Positions 15,438 to 23,478 of a DNA stretch of 64,000 nt are shown here, one piece after another. A model generated the notes under the pieces. It made no database searches. It had not been told where the DNA came from and worked only from the letters and a program-made list of their open reading frames with translations. The position numbers and the translations under genes were made by a program. The stretch covers positions 54,678-118,677 of the forward strand of contig NZ_BCQR01000007.1 of NCBI RefSeq assembly GCF_001552175.1, written 5' to 3'. This stretch comes from Actinomadura kijaniata NBRC 14229 (lineage in GTDB: Bacteria > Actinomycetota > Actinomycetes > Streptosporangiales > Streptosporangiaceae). The first letter of the stretch is position 1. Each line of letters begins with the position of its first letter.

Positions 15438-16958
15438 ATGAGAACCAGGCTCTCGGCGGCGATCATCGCGATCGGGCTCGCCGTGGCGATGACCCCGGCG
15501 CCCCCGGCCCACGCCGTGACCGGGCCCCCGGCGGAGAGCCGGGTCGGGCCGGAGATGATCGACGCGTACGCCCACCGGGCGATGAAGACGTCCGGCATGC
15601 CGGGAATGTCGCTGGTGGTGACCCACGGCCGCCGCGTCGTCCACGCCGCGGGATACGGCCGCGACTCCACCGGACGCCCGGTCACCGCCCGCACACCGAT
15701 GCGGGTGGCCTCGCTCAGCAAGTCGTTCACCGCCGCCGCGGTGATGACCCTCGTCGACGAGGGGCGGATCGCGTTGGACCGGCCGGTCGCCGCGCAGATG
15801 CCGGAGTTCCGGACCGCCGACCCGCGCGCCGCGCGCATCACCGTACGGCAGTTGCTCAACCAGACCTCCGGCCTGTCCGACCGCACCGTCGACATCGGCG
15901 CGACGCAGGACGCCGGGTCGCTGCGCGAGTACGTGGCGCGGCTGCGCACCGCGCGGTTGACCACCGACCCGGGCACCCGCTGGGCGTACTGCAACGTCAA
16001 CTACAACCTGGCCGCCCGGCTCGTCGAGGTCGCCAGTGGCCAGCCGTTCGGTGAGTACCTGCGGCGCCGCGTGTTCGCCCCGCTCGGCATGGACGGCAGC
16101 GCCGTCAGCGACCGGGACGTGCGCCCGGCCGACGGCCACCACTCCCTGTTCGGCCTGTGGATCGCGCGCCCGGAAGCGCCCGGTTTCCTCGACGGCAGCG
16201 GCTCGGGCGGCGTGATCACCAACGCCCACGACATGGGACGATGGCTGATCGCCCAGTCCGGGCAGGCGCCGCGCGCGCTGGACCGCGCCGCGCTGCGCAC
16301 CATGCACACGCCCGGCCCGGCCACCGGCGACCGCCGGTACGGCATGGGCTGGGCCGGGGAAGAAGGCGGCACCGGCCCGGCGCGGCTGGTGCACTCGGGG
16401 AACCTCTTCACCTACAACGCCGCCCAGGCGATCGTGCCGTCCACCGGGTACGGCGTCGCCGTCATGGTCAACGGCGCCGGGCTGACCGACGTGAGCTGGT
16501 CGACGCTGGAGGGCCTGCTGACGCTGACCGACGGGCGTACCCCGCCCGCGCCCGGGCGCGGCGGGCACCTGGCGGAGCTGGCTCTCGGCCTGATCGTGCT
16601 CGTGTCCGTCGGGCTGGGGGCGCTGGCCGGGTTCCGCGCCCGCCGGTGGGCCCGGCGACGCGCGGCGGCGCCCCGGTGGCGGACCGTGCCGCGGCTGGTC
16701 CCGGCGCTGCTGCCGGTCGCGGTGTTCGCCGCCTACCCGCCGCTGGTGTCGCTGATCATCGGAGGCCGTGCGGTCACCTGGGCGCAGCTCACCTACTTCG
16801 CGGCACCGTTGACGGTCGCCCTGGCCGCCGCGGCGCTCGCCGGGCTGGTCACGGTGGCGCTCCGGCTGTGGGCCCTGGTCCGGTTCTTCGGGCGAACGGG
16901 TGGCGGGCGCGCCGGAGACGGGCCCCTCCAGGTCCAGGTGGCTTCACCACAGCGCTGA
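15438..16958 (+). CDS. Serine beta-lactamase-like hydrolase with C-terminal membrane helices
   Basis: ATG 15438 follows a strong GAAGGAGACGGA. The 506-residue protein has a signal peptide (residues 1-26, ending AHAV). A class C beta-lactamase/PBP4*-type domain follows, with the nucleophile motif ASLSKSFT (SxxK) near residue 94, WAYCNVNYNLA as the YxN motif near 185, and LVHSGNLFTY as the third box near 320. After about residue 375 come three or four transmembrane helices (LAELALGLIVLVSVGLGALAGF and two more). This layout matches membrane-bound serine hydrolases of the EstB/PbpE-like group, which act outside the membrane on D-Ala peptides or esters. Confidence 0.85.
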   Translation: MRTRLSAAIIAIGLAVAMTPAPPAHAVTGPPAESRVGPEMIDAYAHRAMKTSGMPGMSLVVTHGRRVVHAAGYGRDSTGRPVTARTPMRVASLSKSFTAAAVMTLVDEGRIALDRPVAAQMPEFRTADPRAARITVRQLLNQTSGLSDRTVDIGATQDAGSLREYVARLRTARLTTDPGTRWAYCNVNYNLAARLVEVASGQPFGEYLRRRVFAPLGMDGSAVSDRDVRPADGHHSLFGLWIARPEAPGFLDGSGSGGVITNAHDMGRWLIAQSGQAPRALDRAALRTMHTPGPATGDRRYGMGWAGEEGGTGPARLVHSGNLFTYNAAQAIVPSTGYGVAVMVNGAGLTDVSWSTLEGLLTLTDGRTPPAPGRGGHLAELALGLIVLVSVGLGALAGFRARRWARRRAAAPRWRTVPRLVPALLPVAVFAAYPPLVSLIIGGRAVTWAQLTYFAAPLTVALAAAALAGLVTVALRLWALVRFFGRTGGGRAGDGPLQVQVASPQR

Positions 16959-17032
16959 CCGGCTGGATCACGCCCCACCGGTTCAAGGCCCGCAGGCCGG
17001 CCGGTTCGGGCCGGCGGGCGACCCCGGCGAGG

Positions 17033-17575
17033 TCAGCGGATGAGGGCGGCGATGTGGTCCTGGAAGTGGGGGAACTCGGCCTGCGCCGCGGCGACGATCT
17101 GCTCGGGTGGACGTTGGCGGCCGGGCGCGTGGCGTTCGGCGATGGCGCGGAAGGCGGGGTCGGGCTCGGCGTTGGGCCTGGGTTCGGTGGAGGCCTCGGC
17201 CGGTCCGAGGCCCGCGGCGAACAGCCAGAGCAGGTCACCGAGGTCGCCCGCCAGCACCTCGTGTTCCCCTTCGGAGCCGAGGTGGACGATGGGCTGGTCG
17301 GTGAGCCGGGCCGTGGGGCGGGCGAGCCAGAAGCCGGTGTAGTCACCGGAGCCGGTCGTGCCGAAGAAACGGAACTGGCTGCCGTCGACATCGGGATTGC
17401 CGGTCCACAGCCGGAACCACCACGCGGTCCGGGCGGGGTCCTCAAGGTGGTCGTAGAGCTCGAAGTCGCAGCCGCGGGCTTCGTCGGTCTCGTCGTCCCA
17501 TTCCCAGGTGAAGCCGATCGCGGCGACTTCGGCGAGCGCGGTGGGGAGCGCGAGGTTCTCCGGGGCGTCCGTCAC
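17033..17575 (-). CDS. SMI1/KNR4 (SUKH)-like protein
   Basis: The 180-residue product has FRFFGTTGSGDYTGFWLAR, then QPIVHLGSEGEHEVLAGDLGDLLWLFAAG. This is the pattern of SUKH-superfamily domains: a glycine-rich strand, a G-S-E-G turn and a final hydrophobic helix. SUKH proteins are often immunity proteins against polymorphic toxins, though many stand alone. No toxin gene is adjacent here. The family match is by pattern only. Confidence 0.6.
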   Translation of the reverse strand: MTDAPENLALPTALAEVAAIGFTWEWDDETDEARGCDFELYDHLEDPARTAWWFRLWTGNPDVDGSQFRFFGTTGSGDYTGFWLARPTARLTDQPIVHLGSEGEHEVLAGDLGDLLWLFAAGLGPAEASTEPRPNAEPDPAFRAIAERHAPGRQRPPEQIVAAAQAEFPHFQDHIAALIR

Positions 17576-17610
17576 CCGCCAAGGCTAAAGGATCTTCTGC
17601 CGCCGTGTTC

Positions 17611-17636
17611 CGGGGCCACGCGATCGCGTGGCCCCG
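17611..17636. terminator. Perfect 26-bp palindrome
   Basis: Bases 17611-17636 form one uninterrupted GC-rich palindrome centred on GATC. It lies 6 bp beyond the 3' end of the truncated monooxygenase reading frame (minus strand) and 36 bp upstream of the SUKH-like gene. It can serve as a terminator for the former. Confidence 0.5.
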
Positions 17637-17642
17637 CCGCCG

Positions 17643-17910
17643 TCAGCGTGCCGGCGGTCCCGCCTGCCGACCCGGCGCGGGCGGAGGCGTCCACCCGACC
17701 AGCTCCTTGAGGAAGGCGTCGTTGACGAGCAGCCTGGCCGGTGTGAGCCGCAGGAGGGTGTCGCGTACGGGGCGCCGCCAGCCGTCTCCCAGATGGACGC
17801 CGAAGCGCCCGATCATTCCCGCCTGACGGGCGATCCTCCGGCACCGGGGGCGGCGGGCCCGGTCGTAGGCGGCCAGCGCGGAGGCCAGGGCCGCACCCCG
17901 GGCGACCGGC
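17643..17910 (-). pseudogene. 3' fragment of an FAD-dependent aromatic monooxygenase
   Basis: About 88 residues remain, running from ALASALAAYDRARRPRCRRIARQ to LVNDAFLKELVGWTPP. AYDRARRPR is the conserved helix near the C-terminus of salicylate/p-hydroxybenzoate-type FAD monooxygenases, and the spacing to the end fits that family. The FAD-binding GxGxxG and DG motifs are gone, because the frame runs out near 17910 just before the peptidase gene. It is a 5'-truncated remnant. Confidence 0.6.
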
Positions 17911-18002
17911 AGGCCGATCAGCCGTCTAGGTCCCGCCTTCGGTGATCCCCGCAGAGCCTGGCGGGGATCTGTCGCCGGTCGGCGGTGTCCTAGGGTTCTC
18001 GG

Positions 18003-18662
18003 GTGCGCATGTATCTGTCCTCCTGGCGGATCGGAGACCATCCCGAACGGCTGTTGAGCCTGCTGGAGAATCCCGCCGGGACTCGCACCGCTGTGATCGC
18101 CAACGCTGTCGACGCCCTGCCCGACGCCGAGCGCCGGGCCGCGGTCGAGCGCGAGATCCACGCGCTCGCCGCCCTCGGCCTGCGGCCGGTCGAAGTCGAC
18201 CTGCGCGCGTTCTTCGACCAGGAGCCGGGCCGGGTCGCGGCCGCGCTCCGCGAATTCCCGCTGCTCTGGGTCAGGGGAGGCAACGTGTTCGTCCTACGGC
18301 ACGCCCTGGCCAGGAGCGGAGCCGACCGCGCCATCACCGAGCTGCTGCGGCAGGACGCCGTCGTCTATGCCGGTTACAGTGCCGGCGTCTGTGTCCTGGC
18401 CCCTGACCTGGACGGGCTGGAGCGGTGCGACGATCCCCGTGCGGTGCGCACCGCCTACGGCGCTCCGGCCCGCTTCGACGGCCTCGGCGTCCTCGACTTC
18501 GTCGTGGTGCCGCACATCGACTCCCCTGGTCATCCCGAGACCGGGATCCTCGGCGCCGTCGCCGACCACTACCGCTCGCGGGGCACCGCCCACCGAACGC
18601 TGCGCGACGGCCAGGCCATCGTGATCAACGGCCCGGCCCCCAGCGTCCACAACGGCACCTGA
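18003..18662 (+). CDS. Peptidase S51 (dipeptidase E-like)
   Basis: GTG 18003 gives MRMYLSSWRIGDHPERLL, which agrees with the usual start of the family. The 219-residue product has LLWVRGGNVFVLRHAL, VVYAGYSAGVCVLAP with the nucleophilic Ser of the S51 family, and VVVPHIDSPGHPE with the likely catalytic His. Dipeptidase E enzymes split Asp-X dipeptides; related actinomycete proteins are of unknown specificity. No clear Shine-Dalgarno is seen, so the transcript may be leaderless. Confidence 0.8.
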   Translation: MRMYLSSWRIGDHPERLLSLLENPAGTRTAVIANAVDALPDAERRAAVEREIHALAALGLRPVEVDLRAFFDQEPGRVAAALREFPLLWVRGGNVFVLRHALARSGADRAITELLRQDAVVYAGYSAGVCVLAPDLDGLERCDDPRAVRTAYGAPARFDGLGVLDFVVVPHIDSPGHPETGILGAVADHYRSRGTAHRTLRDGQAIVINGPAPSVHNGT

Positions 18663-18802
18663 GGCGTGCTTGGCCATCATGGATGGGGCAGTCGATCGCG
18701 GCGTTGACGTGACGGCGAGCCAGGACGGGTGTCGCAGGAGACCTCGACCGGCCGGTGGCGAAAGGGGCGCCGCGACGTCAACGACCGCACCTGGAACGCG
18801 GA

Positions 18803-18834
18803 CGTCCCCGCCGGATCGGTCTCCGGCGGGGACG
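18803..18834. terminator. Hairpin terminator between convergent genes
   Basis: Bases 18803-18814 and 18823-18834 form a perfect 12-bp stem with an 8-nt loop in the 273-bp gap between the S51 peptidase and the convergent secreted-protein gene. Confidence 0.6.
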
Positions 18835-18935
18835 CTGGTGTCGCGGCTGTTCTCGGCGCTGCTCGTGCCCGCCGGGAACGCGGCCGTCCGCGGGATGTCG
18901 GCCGAGCGGCCCTCAACAGCCCGCGGGGACGGTCG

Positions 18936-19403
18936 CTAGCGCGTCCAGACGGTCTTGACGGGGCTGCACACCTCGCTGGTCCAGGTGTTGTCCACGCACT
19001 CCTGGACGGTGATCTTGCTGTAGCCCGGGCCGCCCATGTTGTCCCAGGTGCGCTCGCGGCCGTCCGACGGCACATCGATCTTGACCTTGTTGTGGCCGGG
19101 GGTGGTGAAGTACCGGATGACCCAGACGTAGGCGCCCTTCTGGTCGGCGGCGGTGTCGCGGGCGGTGACGTGCACCTCGGCCCTGCCGTTGTTGGTGCGG
19201 CTCTTGCCGTGGGTGGCCACGCCGGCCGCGCCCGGCTGCAGGGTCCAGGTCTTCCACGGCGTGGCGGCGCGCGCGGAGACGTCGGTGGCGCCCGAGGTGG
19301 TCGCGGTGGCCTGGGCCGGTCCGGCCAGGCCGACGGCGGCGACCGCCGCCGCACCGGCGGCCAGGGCGGTGAACGTCGCGCGGGCCGACTTGGGTGAACG
19401 CAT
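18936..19403 (-). CDS. Small secreted protein of unknown function
   Basis: ATG 19403 follows AAAGG and gives 155 residues (the frame is open to 19454). Residues 1-33 form a typical signal peptide ending AGPAQA. The mature part of about 120 residues has beta-rich segments (TPWKTWTLQPGAAGVATHG, RAEVHVTARDT, YVWVIRYFTTPGHNKVKIDV) and two Cys (QECVDN, SEVCSP) that could pair. I do not recognise the family. The divergent MarR gene and its operator lie just upstream, so it is probably a MarR target. Confidence 0.6.
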   Translation of the reverse strand: MRSPKSARATFTALAAGAAAVAAVGLAGPAQATATTSGATDVSARAATPWKTWTLQPGAAGVATHGKSRTNNGRAEVHVTARDTAADQKGAYVWVIRYFTTPGHNKVKIDVPSDGRERTWDNMGGPGYSKITVQECVDNTWTSEVCSPVKTVWTR

Positions 19404-19485
19404 AGGAAGCCTTTCGTTGCTTCGGGAGGTATTGGTCCTTCCGACGCGCCGCATGGGAGAGGGGCCGGTCGAACCAAGATCATTG

Positions 19486-19522
19486 ATATCACGAGATCCG
19501 TAATATACGGAAGTCGTGATAT
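19486..19522. promoter_or_regulatory. Nested palindromic MarR operator
   Basis: ATATCACGA (19486-19494) is repeated inverted as TCGTGATAT (19514-19522). Inside lies a second inverted pair, CCGTA (19498-19502) and TACGG (19506-19510). The site is AT-rich against its surroundings and sits between the secreted-protein gene and the MarR gene, 25 bp before the MarR start. Confidence 0.75.
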
Positions 19523-19546
19523 TCGAAGTCGGTAGGATTCGCTCCC

Positions 19547-20023
19547 ATGACGTCTGGCGACTTCCAAGAGCGGCCCGACAGGGACGAGGTGCTCGCCCAG
19601 CTGGCGGTGCAGGGCCGGTTGCTGCACCTGGCGATGATGGGGCTGTCGACCGCCGCGGCCTCCCGGTTCGGGCTGCAGGTGATCGACCAGCAGTGCGCCG
19701 GGCTGCTGAACCAGACCGGCCCGATGAGCGTGGGCCGCCTGGCGGAGATGGCCGGTCTGACCCCCAGCTCGGTCACCGGTGTGGTCGACCGGTTGGAACG
19801 CGGCGGCCTCCTGCGCCGCGAGCCCGACCCGCGCGACCGCCGCAAGGTCATCCTCGTCCCGCTGCGGTCGGCCGAGATCGAGGAGGCCTTCCGGCCGCTC
19901 GCCCAGCAGTTCCAGGCCATGTACGCCCGCTACGACGACCGGGAACTGGCGCTGCTGAACGACTGCCTGCGGCAGATGACCGACCACCTCCGAGCGCACA
20001 TCACCACCTTGCGCACCCAGTAG
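19547..20023 (+). CDS. MarR-family transcriptional regulator
   Basis: The 158-residue protein has the MarR winged helix: CAGLLNQTGPMSVGRLAEMAGLTPSSVTGVVDRLERGGLLRREPDPRDRRKVILVPL (recognition helix and wing at residues about 50-105; the DxRDRR wing is intact). Flanking helices would form the dimer. The nested palindrome at 19486-19522 is the likely operator for itself and the divergent secreted-protein gene. The ligand is unknown. Confidence 0.9.
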   Translation: MTSGDFQERPDRDEVLAQLAVQGRLLHLAMMGLSTAAASRFGLQVIDQQCAGLLNQTGPMSVGRLAEMAGLTPSSVTGVVDRLERGGLLRREPDPRDRRKVILVPLRSAEIEEAFRPLAQQFQAMYARYDDRELALLNDCLRQMTDHLRAHITTLRTQ

Positions 20024-20224
20024 CCACCTCGTCCGGCTGGACGGTCCTCTGAACGGTCCGGCCGGACGCGTCACTCAGAACGAGCCGCACCCCTGTTCGC
20101 CGTGGTGCTGAACCAGCCGGGCGCCGCATCCGGGGCTCGGGCGGACCCGGACGCGCCGCGATCATGTGGTGGACGGCCACCGGTCTTCGGCACCGAGGTC
20201 TGCCAGCACCGCGACGTGGATGAC

Positions 20225-20830
20225 TCAGGCGGGGGAGACGGTGATGTCGCCGTTGCCGGTGGTGAGGTCGATCCGGCGGCCCGCGCCGGGCGTGTGCGGG
20301 ACCCGGAGGTTCCGGTCGCCGTTCTTGCTCTGGGCCCGCACCTGGTAGGAGCCGCGCGGAACCGTCAACGCGATCTCGCCGTTGGAGGTCTTGACCCGGA
20401 CGTTCTGCGGGACGGCGGTCGTGACGGTGACGTCGCCGCTGCCGGTGGCGACGTCCACCGCTCCCACGGCGGTCAGGGCGATCTCGCCGTTGGAGGTCGA
20501 GCCGCTGACGGGTGTGCCCTTCGGAAGGACGACGGTGTAGTCCACCTCGCAGTTGACGCCGCAGTCGCCGAGGACCAGCACGCCGTTCTCCACCCGATGC
20601 GTCGGACCCTCCGGAGGCGAGGTCGTGTACGCGACCCTGCGGTGCAACGAGACCGTGCCGTCGTCGGCGCCGCGCACCGTGACATCACCGGAACGGTTCT
20701 CCAGCCGGACCGAGGTGATCCGCCCGGTCAGCGCGGGGTCGTCCTCGAACGACCGGTCGGGGACCAGCCCGCACGCGCCGAGCGCACTCGCACCGAGCGC
20801 GAACAACACGACGACTCCGAACCGACGCAT
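20225..20830 (-). CDS. DUF4097-type beta-solenoid lipoprotein
   Basis: ATG 20830 follows CGGGAGATCCC (the frame is open to 20860) and gives 201 residues. The signal ends in a lipobox, ASALGAC, with the lipidated Cys near residue 20. The rest is a ladder of short repeats alternating SGDVTV and SNGEIAL (ENRSGDVTV, STSNGEIAL, TGSGDVTV, KTSNGEIAL, TGNGDITV). This is the right-handed beta-helix pattern of DUF4097 adhesin-like proteins. Two Cys occur in GDCGVNCEV. It is exported and membrane-anchored; the role is unknown. Confidence 0.85.
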   Translation of the reverse strand: MRRFGVVVLFALGASALGACGLVPDRSFEDDPALTGRITSVRLENRSGDVTVRGADDGTVSLHRRVAYTTSPPEGPTHRVENGVLVLGDCGVNCEVDYTVVLPKGTPVSGSTSNGEIALTAVGAVDVATGSGDVTVTTAVPQNVRVKTSNGEIALTVPRGSYQVRAQSKNGDRNLRVPHTPGAGRRIDLTTGNGDITVSPA

Positions 20831-20976
20831 GGGATCTCCCGGGGAACGTAAGGCCACCACCCCGTCTCAACGGGTCTTTGAACGTTACGAACCCCGGTGT
20901 ACGACGGTCGCCCTCCTGCGGTACGACTTTCGAGATCCCTCGAAGGATGTAGACGCACTCCGCCGAACGGCGACGG

Positions 20977-21117
20977 TTACCGGCGTTCCTTCAACCGCCC
21001 GACCAGATCGGCGAACGCACCACGGGCGACCCGAAGCTGCGGCCCCTCGGGATCCTTGGAATCACGCAACCCGACCTCTGCGAGGAGCGCGAGAAAGCCC
21101 GCATCACCAGGAGGAAC
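20977..21117 (-). pseudogene. DUF397 C-terminal remnant
   Basis: On the minus strand a frame without a start ends at TAA 20977. It reads DAGFLALLAEVGLRDSKDPE and continues GPQLRVARGAFADLVGRLKERR. V/G-LRDSKDP-x-GP is the hallmark of DUF397 proteins, which pair with XRE regulators in actinomycetes. The N-terminal W-x-K-S-S-x-S-G half is missing. Codon use is poorer in G/C at third positions than in neighbouring genes, consistent with decay. Confidence 0.5.
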
Positions 21118-21153
21118 AAACTTCTGGCCCTGGCGGCCCTCGACGATCTGGGG

Positions 21154-21387
21154 TTGCGCGCCCGCATCGTCGAGTACACCCTCCGCCCGACCGTCCTCCG
21201 CTGCTGGAACCCCGCCGAGATGGGCCGGACGATCTCGGTGACGTGTGAGCGGTCGACCGGCGCGGACCCGCGCTGGCAGTTCCGCCGCGAACCCGGGGAA
21301 CGGCTCATCGCCGACGCGGAGGACGTCACCGGCCCCGACGACGCGCTGGAGGCGGCCCGCGCGGTCGCGTCCGCGTCGGCGCGGTGA
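21154..21387 (+). CDS. Small hypothetical protein, coupled to the next frame
   Basis: A 77-residue frame from TTG 21154 reads RARIVEYTLRPTVLRCWNPAEMG and goes on to ISVTCERSTG and GERLIADAEDV. The frame is open upstream to an AGGAGG at 21109-21114 without a standard start codon in reach, so the 5' end may be damaged. The pattern W-N-P, V-x-C and a final A-D helix resembles small proteins encoded next to XRE/DUF397 pairs. Its TGA overlaps the GTG of the next frame by 4 bases. Confidence 0.45.
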   Translation: MRARIVEYTLRPTVLRCWNPAEMGRTISVTCERSTGADPRWQFRREPGERLIADAEDVTGPDDALEAARAVASASAR

Positions 21388-21725
21388 GAACGCTCCCCGC
21401 CTCCCCGGTCCTCGACGCCTGGCGGGCCCGCCGCCGCCTCGACCGGCTGGCCCGCGCGCTCCGGGCTCGGGGCTGGGTGGCCGAGCCCCGTTACGCCGAC
21501 CTCCCGCCCCTGCTGCGGGTGTACGCGCGGGAGGCCCCCACCATCGGGGACAGCGTCCTGGCCGTGCGGCACCTGGACGGCTGATGGTTCCGCTCGGGGA
21601 CCGGCGTGCTGGTCGGGCCCTGCGCGCACGCCGAGTTCGCGGCCGAACGCGTCAGCCTGCTGCTGACCCCCTGGGGCGTCGCCGCCCTCACCGGGCGCGA
21701 AGGGAAGGAACCCGGCGAACGGTGA
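21384..21725 (+). pseudogene. Small gene split by an in-frame TGA
   Basis: GTG 21384 overlaps the preceding stop (GTGA). The first 66 residues (to VLAVRHLDG) end at TGA 21582-21584. The same frame goes on without a break as WFRSGTGVLVGPCAHAEFAAERVSLLLTP to TGA 21723. Codon bias is equally strong on both sides of the internal TGA, so one nonsense change (for example from CGA or GGA) split a 113-residue gene. The family is one of the small actinomycete proteins linked to XRE/DUF397 modules. Confidence 0.6.
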
Positions 21726-21749
21726 CCAATCGTTTGGTAAATTGAACGT

Positions 21750-22463
21750 GTGGTTCACCAAACTGAACAAACCCCCTCCTATCTCGATGACACCCACCTC
21801 ACCGAGATCGTCACCCGCGTGGTCGCGGCGGGCCGTCAGGACGACGGGGCCGCGTGGGTGGCGGTCCGGGACAACCTGTTCCACCCGCAGGGCGGCGGGC
21901 AGCCCGCCGACCGTGGCTGGCTGGACGGGCGCGAGGTCGTCCCGGTCCGGGACGCCGCCACCGGGCTGGTGGTGCTGCGCGCCGCGGACACCGACGTCCG
22001 GGACCTCGACGGCCTGGCCGTGGGCGACGAGGTGAAGGCCCGCGTCGACGCCGACCTGCGCCTGCTGCACGCCGCCCTGCACACCGCCGGGCACCTCGTC
22101 GAGGCCGCTGGGCGCGACCAGGACTGGACCTACACCGGCAGCAATCACTTCCCGGGCCAGGCCCGCATCGAGTTCACCCCCGACGACCCCGGCCCGCTGT
22201 CGGACGCGGGGCGGCGCGAGGAGGCCGCCGAACGGCTGCGCGCGTTCGTGGCCGCCGCCGTCGCGGACGGCCTGCCCGTCACCGCCGCCCCCGGCCCCGA
22301 CGGGCTGCGCCTGGTCAGCATCGGCGACCTGCACACCGCGCCGTGCGGCGGCACCCACGTGCGCGGTCTCGCCGACCTCGCCGACGTCGCGATCACCGCG
22401 GTGAAGCTGAAGAAGGGCCGCCTGCGCGCCTCCTACTCCGCCTCCCACCGGACGGCCGGGTGA
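21750..22463 (+). CDS. alaX: Alanyl-tRNA editing protein AlaX
   Basis: GTG 21750 gives a 237-residue protein. It is a free-standing copy of the AlaRS editing domain: NLFHPQGGGQPADRG near residue 43, the first metal motif LLHAALHTAGHLVE (HxxxH) near 104, and CGGTHVRGLADL (CxxxH) near 205. It should hydrolyse Ser-tRNA(Ala) or Gly-tRNA(Ala) in trans. It is translationally coupled (GTGA overlap) to the XRE-cupin regulator downstream, which is an unusual partner. Confidence 0.88.
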   Translation: MVHQTEQTPSYLDDTHLTEIVTRVVAAGRQDDGAAWVAVRDNLFHPQGGGQPADRGWLDGREVVPVRDAATGLVVLRAADTDVRDLDGLAVGDEVKARVDADLRLLHAALHTAGHLVEAAGRDQDWTYTGSNHFPGQARIEFTPDDPGPLSDAGRREEAAERLRAFVAAAVADGLPVTAAPGPDGLRLVSIGDLHTAPCGGTHVRGLADLADVAITAVKLKKGRLRASYSASHRTAG

Positions 22464-23017
22464 ACGCCCGCCCCAGCAGCGCCGCGGCGGCGGCCGGAGC
22501 CCAGATCCGGCGCCGCCGCCGGCAGCGCGGCATGACCCAGGCGGAGCTGGCCCGCCGCACCGGCCTGAGCAAGGCGACGCTGTCCCAGCTCGAGGCGGGG
22601 AACGGCAACCCCACCATCGACACCCTGGACGCCATCGCCGTCGCGCTCAGTATCCCGCTCACCGACCTGCTCACCCGCGCGGCCGGCCCCGGCACCGTGC
22701 ACGTCACGGCGACCGAGGCCCTCGCCGACGGCCCGACCCGCGAGCTGCTGCGCCGGGTCAGCGGCGGCCACGGCCTGGAGCTGTGGCGGCTGCGGATGCC
22801 GCCGCGCACCGCGTTCGACGGCGTCCCGCACGCCCCCGGAACGATCGAACACCTCCTGGTCGCGGCCGGGACCCTCACCGCGGGCCCCGTCGACGACCCC
22901 CGCCTGCTGCGCCCCGGCGACCTGCTGGCCTTCGCCGGGGACGCCCCCCACGCCTACCGCACCGGCGACGACGCGGCGGACGTCACCGTGGTCATCGCCT
23001 CGCCCATCACCTCATGA
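22460..23017 (+). CDS. XRE-family regulator with C-terminal cupin domain
   Basis: GTG 22460 overlaps the stop of alaX by 4 bases. The 185-residue protein has an HTH (RRRQRGMTQAELARRTGLSKATLSQLEAGNGNPTIDTLDAIAVAL, residues about 20-65 with a break) and a C-terminal cupin (GTIEHLLVAAGTLTAGPVDD, LLRPGDLLAFAGDAPHAYRTG). This layout matches SutR/YdcN-like regulators of amino acid or polyamine metabolism. It may control its own operon with alaX in response to an amino acid. Confidence 0.88.
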   Translation: MNARPSSAAAAAGAQIRRRRRQRGMTQAELARRTGLSKATLSQLEAGNGNPTIDTLDAIAVALSIPLTDLLTRAAGPGTVHVTATEALADGPTRELLRRVSGGHGLELWRLRMPPRTAFDGVPHAPGTIEHLLVAAGTLTAGPVDDPRLLRPGDLLAFAGDAPHAYRTGDDAADVTVVIASPITS

Positions 23018-23034
23018 CCGGCGGATCGGCCCCG

Positions 23035-23415
23035 TCACACCGCGAGGGCGCCGCCGACGAACGTCCGCTCCTGCGGGGACGCCACGAGCTCGACCGTGGT
23101 CCCGGCGCGGAGCTCCTCGCCGAGGACCAGGGTGATCGCGTCGGTGAGGGCGGTGCCGAGGCGTTCGGTGATCTGGGCGGCGTCGGGGCGGTCGAAGACC
23201 CCGGCGCGGATGCCCAGGGCCACCGAGGCGATGGTGTCCACGGCCTCGCCGCCCTGCGCGAAGCGGCCCGCGGGCACCCCGGCCAGCCGGATGTTCACGA
23301 GGTCGCGGGCCCATTCGCCGTAGACGCCGACGATCGCCTCGGTCAGGGCGGCGACGAGCTCGGGTTCCCGGCCCGCCAGCCTGTTCTCTGGAAGGTGGAC
23401 GGTCAGATGCGGCAC
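23035..23415 (-). CDS. Tautomerase-superfamily protein
   Basis: GTG 23415 gives MPHLTVHLPENRLAG, so Pro follows the initiator and would become the catalytic N-terminal proline. The 126-residue product has a 4-oxalocrotonate tautomerase-like repeat: ALTEAIVGVYGEWARDLVNIRL in the first half and ITERLGTALTDAITLVLGE in the second, suggesting a two-motif (dimer-like) member. It is divergent from a MarR gene with repeated CTTTG..AAAG sites between them, so it is probably induced by an aromatic or electrophilic compound. Confidence 0.8.
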   Translation of the reverse strand: MPHLTVHLPENRLAGREPELVAALTEAIVGVYGEWARDLVNIRLAGVPAGRFAQGGEAVDTIASVALGIRAGVFDRPDAAQITERLGTALTDAITLVLGEELRAGTTVELVASPQERTFVGGALAV

Positions 23416-23430
23416 AGTGGGCCTCGTTTC

Positions 23431-23459
23431 CTTTGTCTCTAAAGGCTTTGTATTCAAAG
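23431..23459. promoter_or_regulatory. Tandem MarR operator sites
   Basis: CTTTGTCTCTAAAG (23431-23444) and CTTTGTATTCAAAG (23446-23459) are two 14-bp inverted-repeat sites placed 15 bp apart, between the tautomerase gene and the MarR gene. The second is a perfect inverted repeat with a 4-base centre. The AT-rich context suggests overlap with both promoters. Confidence 0.7.
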
Positions 23460-23478
23460 ATAAATGGGGAGGTCGCCG

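Noticed and set aside
20553..21248. Plus-strand frame of 231 codons spanning the DUF397 remnant
   Set aside because: It is antisense to the lipoprotein gene in its first half, has poor composition and no start signal. It is not a real gene.
21582..21584. TGA as a selenocysteine or recoded codon
   Set aside because: No selenocysteine insertion element or Sec-family similarity is visible. A nonsense mutation is simpler.
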